64,000 nucleotides of DNA from assembly GCF_019263585.2 (NCBI RefSeq), contig NZ_JADQDF010000001.1, positions 310,001 to 374,000 on the forward strand, given 5' to 3'. The position numbers and the translations under genes are program-made. Below, one piece after another: positions 48,193 to 55,762 of this stretch (positions are counted from its first letter, which is position 1; each line of letters starts with the position of its first letter). The stretch comes from Pseudonocardia oceani. Lineage in GTDB: Bacteria > Actinomycetota > Actinomycetes > Mycobacteriales > Pseudonocardiaceae. The notes below the pieces were generated by a model, which saw nothing but the letters and a program-made list of their open reading frames with translations, was not told the origin of the DNA and searched no databases.

Positions 48193-49332
48193 ATGGGTGC
48201 ACTTCGCTACTACATCGTCACGGCGGTCGTCGCGGCCGCCGTCGTCGGGCTCTGGCTCGGCGGATCGTGGGCGTGGCTCGGGATCGCCACCTTCCCGGTC
48301 CTGATGGCCCTGGACATCCTGCTGCCCGCCGACCACGAGCCCCGGAAGATCTCGATGCCGGTGCTGGCCGACATCCCCCTCTACCTCCACCTCCCGCTGC
48401 TGGTCGGGCTGTGGGCGCTGTTCATCGGCCGCCTCACCGAGTGGACCTCGGGCGCCGCCGGCGCGATGAGCGGCTGGCAGATCGTCGGGATGGTCCTGTC
48501 GGTCGGGTGGATCGGGGCGGTGCCCAACCTGCCCATCTCCCACGAGCTCATGCACCGTCGGCACTGGTTCCCGGTCGCGGTGTCGAAGATCTACAACACC
48601 GTGTACCTCGACCCGAACCGCGACGTGGGCCACAAGCTCACCCACCACCTCGACCTGTGCACCCCCGTCGACAGTGACACCCCCCGGCGCGGTCAGACGA
48701 TCTACGCGTTCGTCTGGCAGGCCTCCTACGGGGCGTGGAAGGACGGCGTGGTCACCAGCGTCCAGTCCCTGCGCAAGCGCGACATGACGATCTTCCACCC
48801 GCGCAACGCCGTGTACGTCGAGATCCTGCTGCTGGCCGCCCTGTGCGCAACGGTGCTCTACTTCGCCGGCTGGGTCGGGCTGCTGGTCGCCGTCGCGACG
48901 ATGATCTTCTCCAAGCTGCTGGTGGAGGGCTTCAACTACCTGCAGCACTACGGCATGGTCCGGGTGCCCGGCTCGCCCATCAAGCTGCACCACGCCTGGA
49001 ACCACCTCGGGCCGATCATCCGGCCGCTCGGCGTCGAGATCACCAACCACATCGAGCACCACTTCGACAGCAAGCACCGCTTCTACGAGCTCGAGCCGCG
49101 CACCGACGGGGCGCAGATGCCCAGCGCCTTCCTCTGCTTCGTCTGCGCCCTGGTGCCGCCGCTGTGGACGAGCTACATCGCCAAGCCGCGGCTGCAGGAC
49201 TGGGACACGAGGTTCGCCTCCCCCGACGAGCAGCGCATGGCGATGGCCGAGAACCGGCGGATCGGCTGGCCCGAGTGGGTCGGCGCCGCCACCGGCAAGA
49301 AGGTCGACCCGGAGCCCTCGGGCATGGCGTAG
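48193..49332 (+). CDS. Membrane alkyl-group hydroxylase, XylM/CymAa/AlkB family
   Basis: The 379-residue integral-membrane protein has several hydrophobic spans (for example 7-45, 62-80, 95-115, 208-245) and the family's histidine boxes: His117-x3-His121 (HELMHRR), His147-x3-HisHis (HKLTHH), NYLQHYG at 248-254 and HIEHH at 286-290. This fold holds a nonheme diiron centre that hydroxylates a methyl or alkyl group. The nearby XylA-like reductase and the NHIEHHFDSKHRFYEL segment point to the xylene/cymene branch rather than alkane hydroxylases. GAGGAA upstream is the ribosome site. Confidence 0.88.
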   Translation: MGALRYYIVTAVVAAAVVGLWLGGSWAWLGIATFPVLMALDILLPADHEPRKISMPVLADIPLYLHLPLLVGLWALFIGRLTEWTSGAAGAMSGWQIVGMVLSVGWIGAVPNLPISHELMHRRHWFPVAVSKIYNTVYLDPNRDVGHKLTHHLDLCTPVDSDTPRRGQTIYAFVWQASYGAWKDGVVTSVQSLRKRDMTIFHPRNAVYVEILLLAALCATVLYFAGWVGLLVAVATMIFSKLLVEGFNYLQHYGMVRVPGSPIKLHHAWNHLGPIIRPLGVEITNHIEHHFDSKHRFYELEPRTDGAQMPSAFLCFVCALVPPLWTSYIAKPRLQDWDTRFASPDEQRMAMAENRRIGWPEWVGAATGKKVDPEPSGMA

Positions 49333-49398
49333 GCCCCGGCCGTGGGCGTCGGCGCCCACCGTGTCGCAGCTACTCACCCACCGAGAGACAGGACAGTG

Positions 49399-50454
49399 AT
49401 GGGGTTCTTCACACGCGACCGGACGCCGCCGTCGGTCACCATCCGGCCGTCGGGCAGGTCCTTCCCCGCCACCGGCAAGGACTCGATCCTGAACGAGGCT
49501 CTCGCAGCCGGGATCCCGTTCCCGCACAGCTGCACCGTGGGCACCTGCGGCACCTGCAAGTCGCGGCTGATCAGCGGCAAGGTCCGGGAGATCACCGACG
49601 CCGCGATCGCGCTGTCGTCCGAGGAGCTCAAGGACCGCTTCATCCTCCCCTGCCAGTCACTGGCCCGCGGGGCGGTCGAGCTCGACGTCGCCGATCTCGC
49701 CGACATGCCCGACCACCCGCTGGTGCGCACCCATGGGGAGATGGTCGGCAGGCGCGAGCTGACCCACGACATCCTGGAGGTCGTCGTCCGGGTCGACGAG
49801 CCCTTCGAGTACTCGGCGGGCCAGTACGCCGAGGTGACCGTCGACGGCGTGTCCGGTCCGCGCAGCTACTCCTTCGCCACGGGGGGGGCCGACCGTCCGA
49901 AGGACGAGTTCACCTTCTTCGTCCGCCGGACCCCGGGGGGCGAGTTCACCGAGTGGCTCTTCGCCGACGACCGGACCGGCACCCGGCTCGGCGTCGTCGG
50001 GCCGTTCGGCAACCTGTGGCTGCGGCCGTCGACGGCGCCCGTGCTGTGCGTGGCCGGGGGCAGCGGTCTGGCCCCGATCAAGTCGATCCTGGAAGCCGCC
50101 CGCGACGACGACGTCCGGCGCGAGTTCGTGTTCGTGTTCGGGGCCCGCACCACCCGCGACCTCTACTGCCTGGAGGAGTCCGAGGCGCTCGCCGACGCCT
50201 GGGGGGCGTCCTACACCTTCCTGCCCGCGCTGTCGGAGGAGGCGCCCGACTCGGGCTGGTCGGGCGCCCGCGGCATGGTCACCGACGTCCTCGCCGGGCT
50301 CCCCGCCGAGCTACTCACCTCGTGCGACGCCTACGTGTGCGGCCCGCCGGTGATGGTCGACGCGGTGGAGGAGCAGTTGCGGGCCCTGCGGCCCGAGGGC
50401 GGCTTCTTCCACGCCGACAGGTTCCTCGACAAGAAGACCCAGCGACAGGGGTGA
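49399..50454 (+). CDS. Ferredoxin-NAD(P)H reductase, XylA/CymAb-like electron transfer component
   Basis: The 351-residue protein has an N-terminal plant-type [2Fe-2S] domain (Cys45, Cys50, Cys53, Cys85), an FAD-binding domain with RSYSFATGG, and an NAD-binding domain (VAGGSGLAPIKSIL, CGPPVMVDAV). This ferredoxin-FAD-NAD order is that of XylA, CymAb and BenC. The ATG at 49399 is preferred over one at 49342, whose extra residues are not family-like. It reduces the XylM-like hydroxylase; it might also serve the diiron protein or the dioxygenases. Confidence 0.92.
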   Translation: MGFFTRDRTPPSVTIRPSGRSFPATGKDSILNEALAAGIPFPHSCTVGTCGTCKSRLISGKVREITDAAIALSSEELKDRFILPCQSLARGAVELDVADLADMPDHPLVRTHGEMVGRRELTHDILEVVVRVDEPFEYSAGQYAEVTVDGVSGPRSYSFATGGADRPKDEFTFFVRRTPGGEFTEWLFADDRTGTRLGVVGPFGNLWLRPSTAPVLCVAGGSGLAPIKSILEAARDDDVRREFVFVFGARTTRDLYCLEESEALADAWGASYTFLPALSEEAPDSGWSGARGMVTDVLAGLPAELLTSCDAYVCGPPVMVDAVEEQLRALRPEGGFFHADRFLDKKTQRQG

Positions 50455-50458
50455 GCCG

Positions 50459-51499
50459 TCAGGGCGCCAGCCGCCGCGCCACGCCCGCCAGCTTCTGCAC
50501 CCCGTCGTGTTCCAGGGCCGGCAGTGCGGCCGCGATGCGGCGCACGCCCGCGAGGCGATCGACGGCCGGGGCCTCACCCACCGCCGCCGAGGCGGTCTCC
50601 GACCACGTGTCGGCGAGCCGCCGGTACACCGCGGCCGCCGCGAGCACCACCGGATCGTCGATCCAGCCGCCGAGATCGGTCAGGAACTCCGCCTGCAGCC
50701 GCCGGAACAGCCCGCCGCCGGTTCCCGCCTTCTCCACGAACACCTGCAGGCTGAACAGCGCACGATCCAGCGCGTCCCCCGGGAACTGCTCGGCCCAGAG
50801 GTCGAGGTCGGCCACGAACGCAGCGACCCCGGCGGTCCCGGCGACCGCCGTCGCACCCATCGCCGCGGCCGGGTCCGACATGCCGTGCACCGCCTCGGCA
50901 CACGCCCTCGCCGCCGCCGCCCGCAGGTCCGGGAGCGCGTCGGGGAAGCCGAGCCGGAAGCAGGTGTGCCGGGTGGGCACCGGGAAGCCGACGGCCGAGC
51001 GGGCCCGCGCCAGGTCGTCGCGGCCGATCGTCTGCGGCTCGGCCCGGTCGTTGTCCACCACGACAACCGTGCCCGCGTCGTCGTCGTAGCCGATCACGAC
51101 GATGTCGTGGCGACTCATCCGCATCTTCACCCGCAGGTAGGGCAGCTCGGCCATCTCCGCCCAGCACAGGACCGGGCGGCCCGCATCGAGCTCGTCGCGC
51201 ACCCACTCCCAGCCCAGCACCGGATCGTCGGTCGAGCGCAGCTCCTGGGCGATGCCGAGGTTGGCGCTGAACTGCTCGGTCAGCGCGGCGCCGCGCCCGA
51301 CGAGGTAGATCGGGGTTCCGAGGCCGGGGCCACGGAGGTAGCTGAAGCTCAGGCTGCCGCCGAGCCCGAACACCGCGCCCTCGCCCATCGGCGCGTCGCC
51401 GTAGCTCAGGCCGGCCCAGTCGAGCAGGTCACGCAGCGAGCCGGACCCGCAGTGCCCGCCGATCCGGTGCGGGTACCCGGCGACCATCGAGCCGCCCAT
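50459..51499 (-). CDS. BtrH-like/DUF4872 protein
   Basis: The 346-residue protein resembles the butirosin BtrH N-terminal domain plus a DUF4872-like C-terminus. It has a Cys near residue 17 in GGHCGSGSLRDLL, the glycine-rich FGLGGSLSFSYLRG, and a His-containing RHDIVVIGYDDDAG, as in Cys-dependent acyltransferase/peptidase-like folds. The ATG overlaps the thioesterase stop. BtrH transfers an acyl group from a carrier protein, but no carrier or antibiotic gene is near, so the function is open. It converges on the reductase gene across four bases. Confidence 0.75.
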   Translation of the reverse strand: MGGSMVAGYPHRIGGHCGSGSLRDLLDWAGLSYGDAPMGEGAVFGLGGSLSFSYLRGPGLGTPIYLVGRGAALTEQFSANLGIAQELRSTDDPVLGWEWVRDELDAGRPVLCWAEMAELPYLRVKMRMSRHDIVVIGYDDDAGTVVVVDNDRAEPQTIGRDDLARARSAVGFPVPTRHTCFRLGFPDALPDLRAAAARACAEAVHGMSDPAAAMGATAVAGTAGVAAFVADLDLWAEQFPGDALDRALFSLQVFVEKAGTGGGLFRRLQAEFLTDLGGWIDDPVVLAAAAVYRRLADTWSETASAAVGEAPAVDRLAGVRRIAAALPALEHDGVQKLAGVARRLAP

Positions 51500-52065
51500 C
51501 AGGCACCCCGGGCGATCGTGCCGGGCACCGACGGGCCGGGCGGGCTCGTGTCCGACACCGTCGTGTCGGGTCGTGCGACGCGGAACCTGCTGACCGCGTC
51601 GGCCCCGTCGGCCGAGCCGAACCGTTCGAAGTGCGCGAGGTCCACCGTGACGAACACGGCGTGCGCGGAGAAACGCACCGCACCGTCGGCTGCGCGCCCC
51701 TCGGCCGCCATCGTCAACCGGCGGCCGTCCTGACTCACGAGCCGACCCGTCAGCCGGTGCGGCTCCCCCACCGGCACCGGTGCCAGGTACTCCACCTGGA
51801 GGCTGCGGGTCACGGCCGGCTGCCGCAGCACGTAGAGCAGGAACGCCACCAGGTCGTCGCAGGCCGACGCCAGCACCCCGCCGTGCACGACACCGTGGGC
51901 GCCGGCGTGCTTCGGCGCGAAGGACACGTCGGCCAGCACCTCGTCGCCGACGCGGTAGACCTGCAGCGCGACCCCGGCCGGGTTGTCCGGGCCGCAGCCG
52001 AAGCAGCGGTCCCCGTGCGGGTCGAGCAGGACCGCGTCCGCTGGCCGCGGAGGAAGCTCCGTCAT
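51499..52065 (-). CDS. Hot-dog thioesterase (PaaI/4HBT superfamily)
   Basis: The 188-residue protein has the hot-dog helix motif VVHGGVLASACDDLVAF and an N-terminal CFGCGPDNPAGVAL segment typical of actinobacterial PaaI-type thioesterases. It should hydrolyse an acyl- or aryl-CoA. It is divergent from the TetR gene at 52133, with a TGACAG-N11-CTGTCA dyad between them, and is coupled to the BtrH-like gene. Confidence 0.88.
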   Translation of the reverse strand: MTELPPRPADAVLLDPHGDRCFGCGPDNPAGVALQVYRVGDEVLADVSFAPKHAGAHGVVHGGVLASACDDLVAFLLYVLRQPAVTRSLQVEYLAPVPVGEPHRLTGRLVSQDGRRLTMAAEGRAADGAVRFSAHAVFVTVDLAHFERFGSADGADAVSRFRVARPDTTVSDTSPPGPSVPGTIARGA

Positions 52066-52099
52066 CGGTGGACCCTTCGTTGCGGTGTGTCCGTCTTCT

Positions 52100-52122
52100 T
52101 GACAGCGGCGGGCCGTCTGTCA
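52100..52122. promoter_or_regulatory. TetR operator candidate TGACAG-N11-CTGTCA
   Basis: A perfect 6-base dyad with an 11-base spacer lies 11-33 bases before the TetR start, in the 67-base divergent gap. TTGACA of its left arm could also be a -35 element for the regulator. Autoregulation plus control of the thioesterase is inferred. Confidence 0.55.
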
Positions 52123-52132
52123 GGCTGCCATC

Positions 52133-52735
52133 ATGGCACAGCGACAGCACCGGTTCCCGGGTGTCACGCGCCACCTGCTGCGCGAGGCCGCGATCGACGC
52201 CACCGCCGAGGTCGCCGACCGATCCGGCTGGGAGTCGCTGCGGATGGGCGACGTGGCGGCCGCGGTCGGCATCAGCCGGCAGACCCTCTACGCGGAGTTC
52301 GGCTCGAAACCCGCACTGATCCGCGCGGTCGTGCTCCGCCGGACCGACCGGCTCCTCGGTGCGCTGTCCGCCGTCCTCGCGGACGCGGGCGGCGACGAGC
52401 AGGAGGCGGTCCGCACCTGCTGCCGGTTCGTGCTGAACGCGGCCCGGGAGGACCCGATGGTCACCTGTCTGCTCACCGGGGCGGAGAGCGGCCTGCTCGA
52501 CCTGGTCACCACCGACTCGGCCCCGATCATCGACCGGGCCACCGCGGCCCTCACCGGCCACGTCCTGCGACGCCGTCCCTCCGCGGACCCGCGCCGGGTG
52601 GCGGTGGCCGCCGACGCACTGGCCCGGCTGCTGGTCAGCCACGTGGTGCTGCCCGACCGCGACGTGGACACCGTGGCCGATGAGATCGCCGAACTCGTCG
52701 GGCCCTACCTCCGAGAGGTCCTCTCGACCGGATGA
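52133..52735 (+). CDS. TetR/AcrR family regulator
   Basis: The 200-residue protein has the TetR helix-turn-helix at about 34-56 (LRMGDVAAAVGISRQTLYAEFGSK) and an all-helical ligand domain (TCCRFVLNAAREDPMVTCLL). It is divergent from the thioesterase/BtrH-like pair and convergent with the next TetR gene. It most likely represses the divergent pair. Confidence 0.9.
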   Translation: MAQRQHRFPGVTRHLLREAAIDATAEVADRSGWESLRMGDVAAAVGISRQTLYAEFGSKPALIRAVVLRRTDRLLGALSAVLADAGGDEQEAVRTCCRFVLNAAREDPMVTCLLTGAESGLLDLVTTDSAPIIDRATAALTGHVLRRRPSADPRRVAVAADALARLLVSHVVLPDRDVDTVADEIAELVGPYLREVLSTG

Positions 52736-52769
52736 ACCGGATGCGACGGTCCCTCGGGTCCGGGCGGCG

Positions 52770-53474
52770 TCACCCCGACGTCGCCGGGCCCGACCGCGCC
52801 GGGTCCGGTGGGACCCGGCCATCCGGGACCGGCACGCCCGGCCCGAGCACCAGACCGATCATCGTCCGGGCGACGTCCTCCGGGGTGTCGCGCACCGGGT
52901 CCATCCACTTGTAGACCCAGCTGGTCATACCCAGCAGCGCGTGGGCGGCGTGCCTGGCGTCCAGCCGGGTCGCGCCGTCCGCCGCGGTCGCGGCCTCGAC
53001 GACCTCCGCGACACGCCGCACGTAGGCCCGCTCCTTGCGCCGGATGTCGGCGTCGAAGCTGTCGTCCAGCCGCGGGCGCTGGTCGAAGAACACGGCAAAC
53101 AGGCTCGGCTCCTCGGCGACCATCCGCACCTGGTGGGCGATGAGCGTGGCGAGGCGCTCCCGAGGGTCGGGGATGCCGGACATCGCGTCCAGCCGGTGCA
53201 GCGACAGCGTGATCGCCCGGTCGAAGATCAGGTAGAGCAGCTGGGCCTTGCTGCGGACGTAGTGGTACAGGCTGGCCTTGCTCAACCCGAGCACGGCCGC
53301 CACGTCGTCGAGCGAGCCGGCGTCGAAACCGCGTTCGTGGAAGACCACGGTGGCGGTGTCGATGATCTCCTCGAGGCGCTTGCGGTACTCCGGCGACGGT
53401 TCGGTCAGCCGGGGACGGCCCGGGCGGCGCCGCGGCACGGCAGGCTCGGTGTCGCGATCGGCCGCTGCCGCCAT
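52770..53474 (-). CDS. TetR/AcrR family regulator (KstR2/FadR-like length)
   Basis: The 234-residue protein has the helix-turn-helix SLDDVAAVLGLSKASLYHYV near 55-75 after an Arg/Pro-rich leader, and the TetR_C-type segment LRRLDAM... with FFDQRPRLDDSFDADIRRKE. This arrangement is common in TetR regulators of lipid and steroid catabolism. The ATG at 53474 is used; a GTG directly before it is possible. A 243-base divergent gap with two palindromes separates it from the DUF6230 gene. Confidence 0.88.
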   Translation of the reverse strand: MAAAADRDTEPAVPRRRPGRPRLTEPSPEYRKRLEEIIDTATVVFHERGFDAGSLDDVAAVLGLSKASLYHYVRSKAQLLYLIFDRAITLSLHRLDAMSGIPDPRERLATLIAHQVRMVAEEPSLFAVFFDQRPRLDDSFDADIRRKERAYVRRVAEVVEAATAADGATRLDARHAAHALLGMTSWVYKWMDPVRDTPEDVARTMIGLVLGPGVPVPDGRVPPDPARSGPATSG

Positions 53475-53554
53475 CACTCGCCCCTTCGTACCCGAGCGCC
53501 TCTCGACCAGCAGGCGCCACTCGATCTCCGCCGGGTAGATGTTCTCACCACCGG

Positions 53555-53592
53555 ACCTGATCAGGTACTTGGCCCGGCCGGCACATCGTGCC
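53555..53592. promoter_or_regulatory. Two palindromes upstream of the TetR gene
   Basis: ACCTGATCAGGT (53555-53566) and GGCAC-ATC-GTGCC (53580-53592) are perfect palindromes in the divergent gap between the TetR and DUF6230 genes. The first is a typical compact TetR-type operator. The rest of the gap (to 53717) holds a TTGACG at about 53667 and an AGGAGG ribosome site, but no further gene. Confidence 0.45.
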
Positions 53593-53717
53593 GACCCGGG
53601 TACCTACGGGAGGCGGGACGCACGATGAGCTGGCTCACACGGCGTCACCGTTCACCACTGTCACAGTTGACGATGTAGAGATCTCCGCCGGAGTTCGCGC
53701 TCAGCCAGGAGGCAGCG

Positions 53718-54344
53718 ATGACCCACCGTGTCGGCACGCACCGCGCGCCGCCCTCCCCGGCCGGGCACGTCCGCGGGCGGCGGTTCGCGATGGTGTTCCT
53801 GCCTTCGATGCTGGCCCTGGGGCTGCTGACCGCCGGGGTCGCCACCGGCGCGGTGCCCGTCGCGCTGGCGATGGAGGGGCGGCAGACCCTGAAGTTCACC
53901 GCCGCGCGGTTCGATGCCGAGGCGCGCGGCGTACTGCCCTCGTTCGTACAGAACCAGGACGGCTCGCGCCAGCCCGTCGTCGTCCTGCAGCTGTCCGACA
54001 TCACGATCGCCGGTGCGTGCGTGTCGACCGCGGTCGACACACCGCTCGGCTCCTACGTGCTACGCGCGGTCACCGAGGACTCGACGCCGATCGTCGTCGG
54101 CGATGCGCAGATCGCCATCGAGAGCCTCGACGGCGTGGGCGCAGCGGGACAGCAGATCCTCCTCAACCGCAGCGAGACGGCGCCGGACGGTACGCCGGTC
54201 GACACCTCCACCGGTGGCGTGCCGGTCACCGCGAGCGGTCTCGCGCTGGACATCAGCGCGACGGCCCGATGGGCGACGGTCAACCGGCTCACCCTGTCGG
54301 GGTTGCGCCTGCAGGTGGGCCAGGACCAGCCGGAATGCCTCTGA
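53718..54344 (+). CDS. DUF6230-type exported or membrane-anchored protein
   Basis: The 208-residue protein has one hydrophobic segment at about 24-50 (MVFLPSMLALGLLTAGVATG), after a basic leader, and a beta-rich extracytoplasmic region (FTAARFDAEARGVLPSF, LQLSDITIAGACVST). This matches the actinomycete DUF6230 family, which is usually followed by a DUF6114 gene, as here (TGATG overlap). Family members are sometimes labelled cholesterol esterase without support. Function is unknown. Confidence 0.75.
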   Translation: MTHRVGTHRAPPSPAGHVRGRRFAMVFLPSMLALGLLTAGVATGAVPVALAMEGRQTLKFTAARFDAEARGVLPSFVQNQDGSRQPVVVLQLSDITIAGACVSTAVDTPLGSYVLRAVTEDSTPIVVGDAQIAIESLDGVGAAGQQILLNRSETAPDGTPVDTSTGGVPVTASGLALDISATARWATVNRLTLSGLRLQVGQDQPECL

Positions 54345-54778
54345 TGCCCCGATCAGCTGCGGCACGACGTCGGCGCGACCGGGGCGCTGGAGGGGGCCGG
54401 TGGCGCCGGTGGTGGCGCTCGCACCCGCTGGCGGCGGTGATCCTGACCGCCGCGGCCGGCCTGGCGATCCTCTTCCTACCGGGCGGGCGGCTGACGGTGC
54501 TGCTGCTGCCCGGGCTGGCCGGGACCTCCGGGTTCCTCTTCGGCTGCGCCCTCTGCGCGCTCGCCGCATTCCTCTGGTTCGCACCGGGCCACCGGACGTT
54601 CACCGGGGTGGCGGTGATCCTCGTGTCGCTGACCTCGCTGGTGACCACCAACATCGGCGGCTTCCTGGTGGGGACGCTGCTCGGCGTCCTCGGGGGATCT
54701 CTCGGCTTCGCGTGGCACGGCACCGATGACCGGCCACCCTCGGAAGCCGGACCGGCCACCCGACGGGGCACCGGATGA
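54344..54778 (+). CDS. DUF6114-type small membrane protein
   Basis: The 144-residue protein starts in the stop of the DUF6230 gene (an in-frame ATG at 54335 is an alternative). It has a strongly basic N-terminus and three to four hydrophobic spans (HPLAAVILTAAAGLAILF, LLPGLAGTSGFLFGCALCAL, TFTGVAVILVSLTSLV, GGFLVGTLLGVLGG). It is the usual DUF6230 partner. Its end overlaps the MerR start by four bases. Role unknown, possibly envelope-related. Confidence 0.75.
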   Translation: MPRSAAARRRRDRGAGGGRWRRWWRSHPLAAVILTAAAGLAILFLPGGRLTVLLLPGLAGTSGFLFGCALCALAAFLWFAPGHRTFTGVAVILVSLTSLVTTNIGGFLVGTLLGVLGGSLGFAWHGTDDRPPSEAGPATRRGTG

Positions 54779-55539
54779 ACGGCCGCGAGTACCGCATCGA
54801 CGAGCTCGCGCGCACCGCGGGGACGACGGTGCGCAACATCCGCGCGTACCAGGACCGTGGCCTGCTCCCGCCTCCGCGCCGGGCCGGCCGGGTCGGCCTC
54901 TACGACGAGGCCCACCTGGCCCGGCTGCGACTCGTCGGCCGCCTGCTCGAGCGGGGCTACACCGTGCAGAACATCGGTGAGCTCATCGCCGCCTGGGAGC
55001 AGGGGCGGGACCTCACCGCGGTGCTCGGTCTCGAGCAGGTCGTCACCGGCTTCTGGAGCGACGAGATCCCGACCATGGCCACCCCGGCGGATCTCAGCCC
55101 GTTCGCCGGTCCCGACGGCCTCGACACCGCCATCACCCGGCTCCACGACATCGGCGTGATCGAACGACAGGATGCGGACCGGTACAGGGTGCCGAGCCCG
55201 CGATTGCTCAACGCCCTGCGCGAGCTGGTCTCGTCGGGCCTCCCGGTCGACGCGGTGCTCGCCGTCGCCGAACAGCTCAGATCGTCGATGAACGGGCTGG
55301 CCGCGCGGTTCATCGGCGGGCTCGCCGATGCCGTGCTGGCCGGACACGAGCCCGGGTGGATCCCCAGCGGGAGTGAGATGACCCAGCTCACCGCCGCCAT
55401 CGGCCGAGCAAGACCGGCCATCGGCGCGGCGGTCGACGCCGCGTTCGGCCAGGCGCTGGAGCGGCACAGCGGCGGCGCGATCGGCGACTACATCAGCGGG
55501 ATCACGCCGCACGGCGGGAACATCCACGACGTCGTCTGA
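54775..55539 (+). CDS. MerR family regulator
   Basis: The 254-residue protein has an N-terminal MerR helix-turn-helix (YRIDELARTAGTTVRNIRAY, then RGLLPPPRRAGRVGLYDEAH) and a dimerisation helix (LRLVGRLLERGYTVQNIGEL). A long C-terminal domain without Cys suggests a small-molecule rather than metal sensor. It is translationally coupled to the DUF6114 gene, so it probably regulates that little operon. A terminator hairpin follows. Confidence 0.88.
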   Translation: MNGREYRIDELARTAGTTVRNIRAYQDRGLLPPPRRAGRVGLYDEAHLARLRLVGRLLERGYTVQNIGELIAAWEQGRDLTAVLGLEQVVTGFWSDEIPTMATPADLSPFAGPDGLDTAITRLHDIGVIERQDADRYRVPSPRLLNALRELVSSGLPVDAVLAVAEQLRSSMNGLAARFIGGLADAVLAGHEPGWIPSGSEMTQLTAAIGRARPAIGAAVDAAFGQALERHSGGAIGDYISGITPHGGNIHDVV

Positions 55540-55551
55540 CTCACCTACTCA

Positions 55552-55590
55552 ACACCCCGGCGAGGATCTGGCGCCTTCCGCCGGGGGTGT
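55552..55590. terminator. Terminator hairpin after the MerR gene
   Basis: ACACCCCGGCG and CGCCGGGGGTGT pair in an 11-base stem with one bulged G and a 16-base loop, 12 bases after the MerR stop. The remaining 170 bases to the RND stop show no supportable gene. Confidence 0.65.
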
Positions 55591-55762
55591 GACCGCGGTG
55601 GGCCGGTTGGTGTTGCTGCTCGTCGTGTAGGTCCCGGCAGGAGCTGCTCGACGACGAGCTGGCCGGGCGCAGCTGCCCGACCGGCGGGCCGAGGCTGATG
55701 GGGGACGGTGACCGAGCAGTACGCGATAGGTCATGGGCATCGGCATGGCTGTTCCCCGGTTG

